From Fredinandcohnia aciditolerans (lineage in GTDB: Bacteria > Bacillota > Bacilli > Bacillales > Bacillaceae_L), in the NCBI GenBank assembly GCA_003640645.1, contig QGHH01000003.1:186001-250000 (forward strand): a DNA stretch of 64,000 nucleotides, given 5' to 3'. Both the position numbers and the translations under genes were made by a program. The notes beneath the pieces were generated by a model. It did no database searches. It was not told the origin of the DNA and saw only the letters and a list, made by a program, of their open reading frames with translations. Below, in pieces: positions 61,638 through 64,000 of this stretch. Numbering within the stretch: position 1 is the stretch's first letter; each line of letters opens with the position of its first letter.

Positions 61638-61653
61638 AAAAGTGCGTACTTTT
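61638..61653. promoter_or_regulatory. HxlR operator palindrome 2
   Basis: AAAAGT-GCGT-ACTTTT, a second inverted repeat in the same intergenic region, nearer to the MFS gene. Confidence 0.45.
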
Positions 61654-61739
61654 CATTTTAAAACCTATCACACATAATAGCATTTGTCGGCCGAACAGAC
61701 TAGTTATTTATTACAGAAGAACAAAGAGGAGGATACATC

Positions 61740-62954
61740 GTGGCTAAAGGAAACACATCAAGCACACTTGCATTACTTGCTTTAGCAGTTAGTGCTTTCG
61801 CGATAGGCACAACTGAATTTATCAGCGTTGGTTTATTACCACTTATCGCTGCGGATCTAAATATTCCAGTAACCACAGCCGGGTTAACTGTATCGATATA
61901 TGCTTTAGGGGTAACATTTGGGGCTCCTATTTTAACGTCCCTAACATCAAAAGTGTCTCGTAAGACGCTCTTACTTTGGATCATGATTGTATTTATTATT
62001 GGCAATAGCCTTGCTGCTGTTTCAACTACAATCGGATTATTACTAGTGGCACGAGTCATATCTGCGTTTTCTCATGGTGTTTTTATGTCAATCGGTTCTA
62101 CAATAGCTGCTGATTTAGTTCCTGAAAATCGTAGAGCGAGTGCCATATCCATTATGTTTACCGGACTTACAATTGCGACTGTTACCGGTGTTCCGTTTGG
62201 GACTTTTATTGGACAACAACTCGGGTGGAGAGCAGCATTTCTCGTAATTATTATTACTGGTATCATTGCTTTGATTGCAAATAGCATTTTAGTGCCATCC
62301 AATCTGCGAAAAGGTGTAAAAACAACCTTTCGAGATCAACTTAAGCTCGTAAAAAATGGTCGTTTATTACTTATCTTCATTATTACCGCTTTAGGGTATG
62401 GTGGAACATTTGTTGTTTTCACTTTCTTATCACCATTACTCCAAAATATTACGGGATATAAAGAAGAATCTGTTGCTCTTATTTTACTCATTTATGGGGT
62501 TGCTATTGCAATAGGGAATATGATTGGAGGAAAACTGTCAAATCATAATCCAGTTCGCGCATTGTTTTATATGTTTATTGTACAAGCAGTCGTATTATTT
62601 ATTTTGATGTTCACAGCTCCATTTAAAATTGCAGGGCTACTTACGATCCTATTAATGGGGATATTTGCCTTCATGAATGTGCCAGGGTTACAAGTTTATG
62701 TTGTCATGCTAGCAGAGCGTTTTGTCCCAAGTGCAGTTGACGTAGCATCTGCAATAAATATTGCAGCATTTAACGCAGGGATTGCGATCGGCTCCTATTT
62801 AGGTGGGTTAATAACTGATTCAATCGGATTGATTCACACCTCGTGGATTGGTGCGTTGATGGTATTAATTGCTGCTGTCCTAACAGGTATAAGTGCAGCT
62901 TTAGAACGAAAAGATCAAATAAATATAACAAAAATTAATAGTCTTAGTAACTAA
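61740..62954 (+). CDS. MFS permease, DHA1 (AraJ/YdhP-like) family
   Basis: A 404-residue, 12-helix major facilitator: FAIGTTEFISVGLLPLIAADL is the characteristic first helix of this group. VARVISAFSHGVFMSIG is the motif B region, and VTGVPFGTFIGQQLGWRAAF is the antiporter motif C. The start is GTG 61740 after GGAGG. It probably exports sugars, drugs or toxic carbonyls. It is divergent from HxlR and followed by an aldo/keto reductase, so a reactive-compound response is plausible. Confidence 0.9.
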   Translation: MAKGNTSSTLALLALAVSAFAIGTTEFISVGLLPLIAADLNIPVTTAGLTVSIYALGVTFGAPILTSLTSKVSRKTLLLWIMIVFIIGNSLAAVSTTIGLLLVARVISAFSHGVFMSIGSTIAADLVPENRRASAISIMFTGLTIATVTGVPFGTFIGQQLGWRAAFLVIIITGIIALIANSILVPSNLRKGVKTTFRDQLKLVKNGRLLLIFIITALGYGGTFVVFTFLSPLLQNITGYKEESVALILLIYGVAIAIGNMIGGKLSNHNPVRALFYMFIVQAVVLFILMFTAPFKIAGLLTILLMGIFAFMNVPGLQVYVVMLAERFVPSAVDVASAINIAAFNAGIAIGSYLGGLITDSIGLIHTSWIGALMVLIAAVLTGISAALERKDQINITKINSLSN

Positions 62955-62981
62955 AAAAATATTATTCGGAGGTTTTATAAA

Positions 62982-63455
62982 ATGGCTAAACATTTACAAG
63001 ATACAACTACTTTGCATAATGGTGTAAAAATGCCTTGGTTTGGTATTGGGGTTTTTAAAGTAGAAGAGGGACCTGAATTAATCAATTCAGTAAAAACGGC
63101 AATAAAAAATGGGTATCGAAGTGTTGATACAGCGGCGATTTATAGGAACGAAGAAGGTGTTGGAAAAGGGATTCAAGAAGGTCTAAAAGAAGCACAGATT
63201 TCTCGAGAAGAACTATTTGTAACATCTAAAGTTTGGAATGCAGATCTAGGATACGAATCAACACTTGCTTCTTATGAGACAAGTATTAAGAAACTTGGAT
63301 TAGAGTATTTAGATTTATACCTCATTCACTGGCCTGTTGAAGGAAAATTTAAAGAAGCTTGGAGAGCTCTAGAAACTCTATACAAAGAAGGGCGCGTAAA
63401 AGCAATAGGGGGTACGGAAACGATTCGCACATTGAGGGGCCACTATGGAAAATAA
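62982..63455 (+). pseudogene. Aldo/keto reductase gene truncated by an insertion
   Basis: The first 143 or so residues are a normal aldo/keto reductase. They include HNGVKMPWFGIGVFKVEEG, the catalytic Asp/Tyr region VDTAAIYRNEEGVG, Lys in TSKVW and His in YLIHWPV. After EGRVKAIG, where VSNF is expected, the sequence switches at 63408-63412 to GTETIRTLRGHYGK and stops at 157 residues; the family has about 275. The missing half includes the NADPH-binding loop, so the product should be inactive. The junction coincides with the GGGG start of a Tn3-like element. Confidence 0.82.
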
Positions 63456-63470
63456 TGGATAATTTAACCG

Positions 63471-63495
63471 AACCTATCAAAACGATAGGTTTTTA
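63471..63495 (+). terminator. Terminator inside the element end
   Basis: AACCTATC-AAAAC-GATAGGTT followed by TTTATTTAT, between the truncated reductase and the transposase start. Confidence 0.75.
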
Positions 63496-63545
63496 TTTAT
63501 TATAAAATAGGGAATCTAAAAATTCAGATAAAGGTGGGATATGAT

Positions 63546-64000
63546 TTGCCAAGTATTCAGGATACCATATACCCCAGATTTAAGAGTAATCTGACCGAGA
63601 AAGATTTGGAAGAAGTGTACACCCCAGTGATGAATGAAATAGAATGGGCAGAGGTTAAGTCTAAAGGCACTTTGCAGGAATTAGCCTTACTTGTTTTAAT
63701 CAAAACCGTACAGAAGCTTGGATTTTTTATCCGTATTGTCGATGTTCCAGAAGCCATTATCAGACATATTGCGAAAAAAGCATACTTGCCTTTGCCTGCG
63801 AAAGAAGAGTGGAAAACGTATAGTGAAACAAGAACTGCCAAACGGCATTTTCGCTTTGTTCGGGATTACCTTCAGCTTCGGCCATTTGATCATGAGGCCC
63901 ATCAAATTTTGATTGATACAATGAGCAAACTAGCATTTAACAAGGATGACCCGGCCGATCTAGTTAATGCTGCCATTGAAGAATTAATCCGTCAACGATA
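63546..64000 (+). CDS. Tn3-family transposase, N-terminal part (DUF4158 region)
   Basis: The frame starts at TTG 63546, eight bases after AAGGTGG, and is open to the window end (151 codons). It is too recent in the window to have a stop, hence partial. SIQDTIYPRFKSNLTEKDLEEVYTP without a gap of more than a few changes, then LALLVLIKTVQKLGFFIRI, DVPEAIIRHIAKK and RDYLQLRPFDHEAHQIL are the DUF4158 N-terminus of Tn3-type transposases, normally near 1000 residues. The DDE core would lie beyond the window. Confidence 0.85.
   Translation, partial: MPSIQDTIYPRFKSNLTEKDLEEVYTPVMNEIEWAEVKSKGTLQELALLVLIKTVQKLGFFIRIVDVPEAIIRHIAKKAYLPLPAKEEWKTYSETRTAKRHFRFVRDYLQLRPFDHEAHQILIDTMSKLAFNKDDPADLVNAAIEELIRQR

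Larger units (their letters stand above)
63409..64000 (+). mobile_element. Left end of a Tn3-family transposon (partial)
   Basis: From GGGGTACGGAAACGATTCGC at 63409 onward the sequence no longer belongs to the aldo/keto reductase gene. The GGGG beginning is typical of Tn3-family terminal repeats of about 38 bases. A transposase of this family starts 137 bases inside. The right end, resolvase and target duplication lie outside the window, so the boundary is inferred. Confidence 0.7.

Noticed and set aside
63556-63912. Several open frames on both strands near the right edge
   Set aside because: They are shadows of the transposase frame that starts at 63546 and stays open to the end.

Overview
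The window looks like chromosomal DNA of an aerobic, endospore-forming low-GC Firmicute (Bacillaceae). The reasons are AT-rich sequence with strong GGAGG-type ribosome binding sites, frequent GTG and TTG starts, a GerA-type spore germinant-receptor operon, an intracellular subtilisin, a yjlC-ndh pair, a yobU/yobV-like pair, a purine riboswitch and catabolite-control (cre) boxes. No rRNA, tRNA or CRISPR array was seen.

Layout. Positions 1-3.3 kb carry a cut-off membrane protein divergent from a TetR regulator, then a yobU/yobV-like pair with a small unknown gene. Positions 3.3-10.7 kb hold a beta-glucoside operon: an ABC importer without ATPase, a LacI regulator, a BglK-like ROK kinase and a 6-phospho-beta-glucosidase. 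Positions 10.9-18.9 kb hold a GntR-controlled sugar-acid operon: a TRAP transporter, UxuA, an SDR-type UxuB, a YiaK-like reductase and a YjmD-like dehydrogenase. Positions 19.2-27.0 kb hold a LacI-controlled ABC importer with two Gfo/Idh/MocA oxidoreductases and a TIM-barrel isomerase-like protein, followed by a wrecked second TIM-barrel gene. This set resembles a glycoside 3-oxidation (levoglucosan-type) pathway. Positions 27-35.2 kb are mixed: a PfpI protein, a TetR/hydrolase/MFS cassette between near-identical terminators, an AtoE transporter, a frameshifted lipoprotein gene, a membrane protein with a Ser/Cys tail and a DinB protein. Positions 35.3-43.15 kb hold a third LacI-controlled ABC operon with two dehydrogenases, a TIM-barrel protein and an HPS/KGPDC-like decarboxylase but no kinase. 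This is the best candidate here for an undescribed catabolic pathway.

Positions 43.2-50 kb carry germinant receptor genes A, C and B with a divergent small D-type subunit, trmL, a GNAT acetyltransferase, a BcrC-like phosphatase and two small genes. Positions 50.2-50.6 kb are a GC-rich, hairpin-packed interspersed repeat. Positions 50.6-56.3 kb, on the minus strand, carry ndh-yjlC, a ComEC-like MBL/HhH lipoprotein with a DUF3006 partner, and adenine deaminase behind a guanine-type purine riboswitch. Positions 56.5-61.2 kb carry an intracellular subtilisin, an endonuclease I family protein, a small phage-type protein and a PadR-DUF1700-DUF4097 operon. Positions 61.2-64 kb carry an HxlR regulator divergent from an MFS permease and an aldo/keto reductase. 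The reductase is cut by what appears to be the left end of a Tn3-family element, whose transposase runs off the window.

How it works together. Four sugar or sugar-acid import and catabolism operons, each with its own local regulator and several with cre-like sites, sit within 40 kb, so the region is a carbohydrate scavenging island. None of the three ABC systems encodes an ATPase, which fits use of one shared MsmX-type ATPase encoded elsewhere. All assignments come from reading the sequence; no database search was run.
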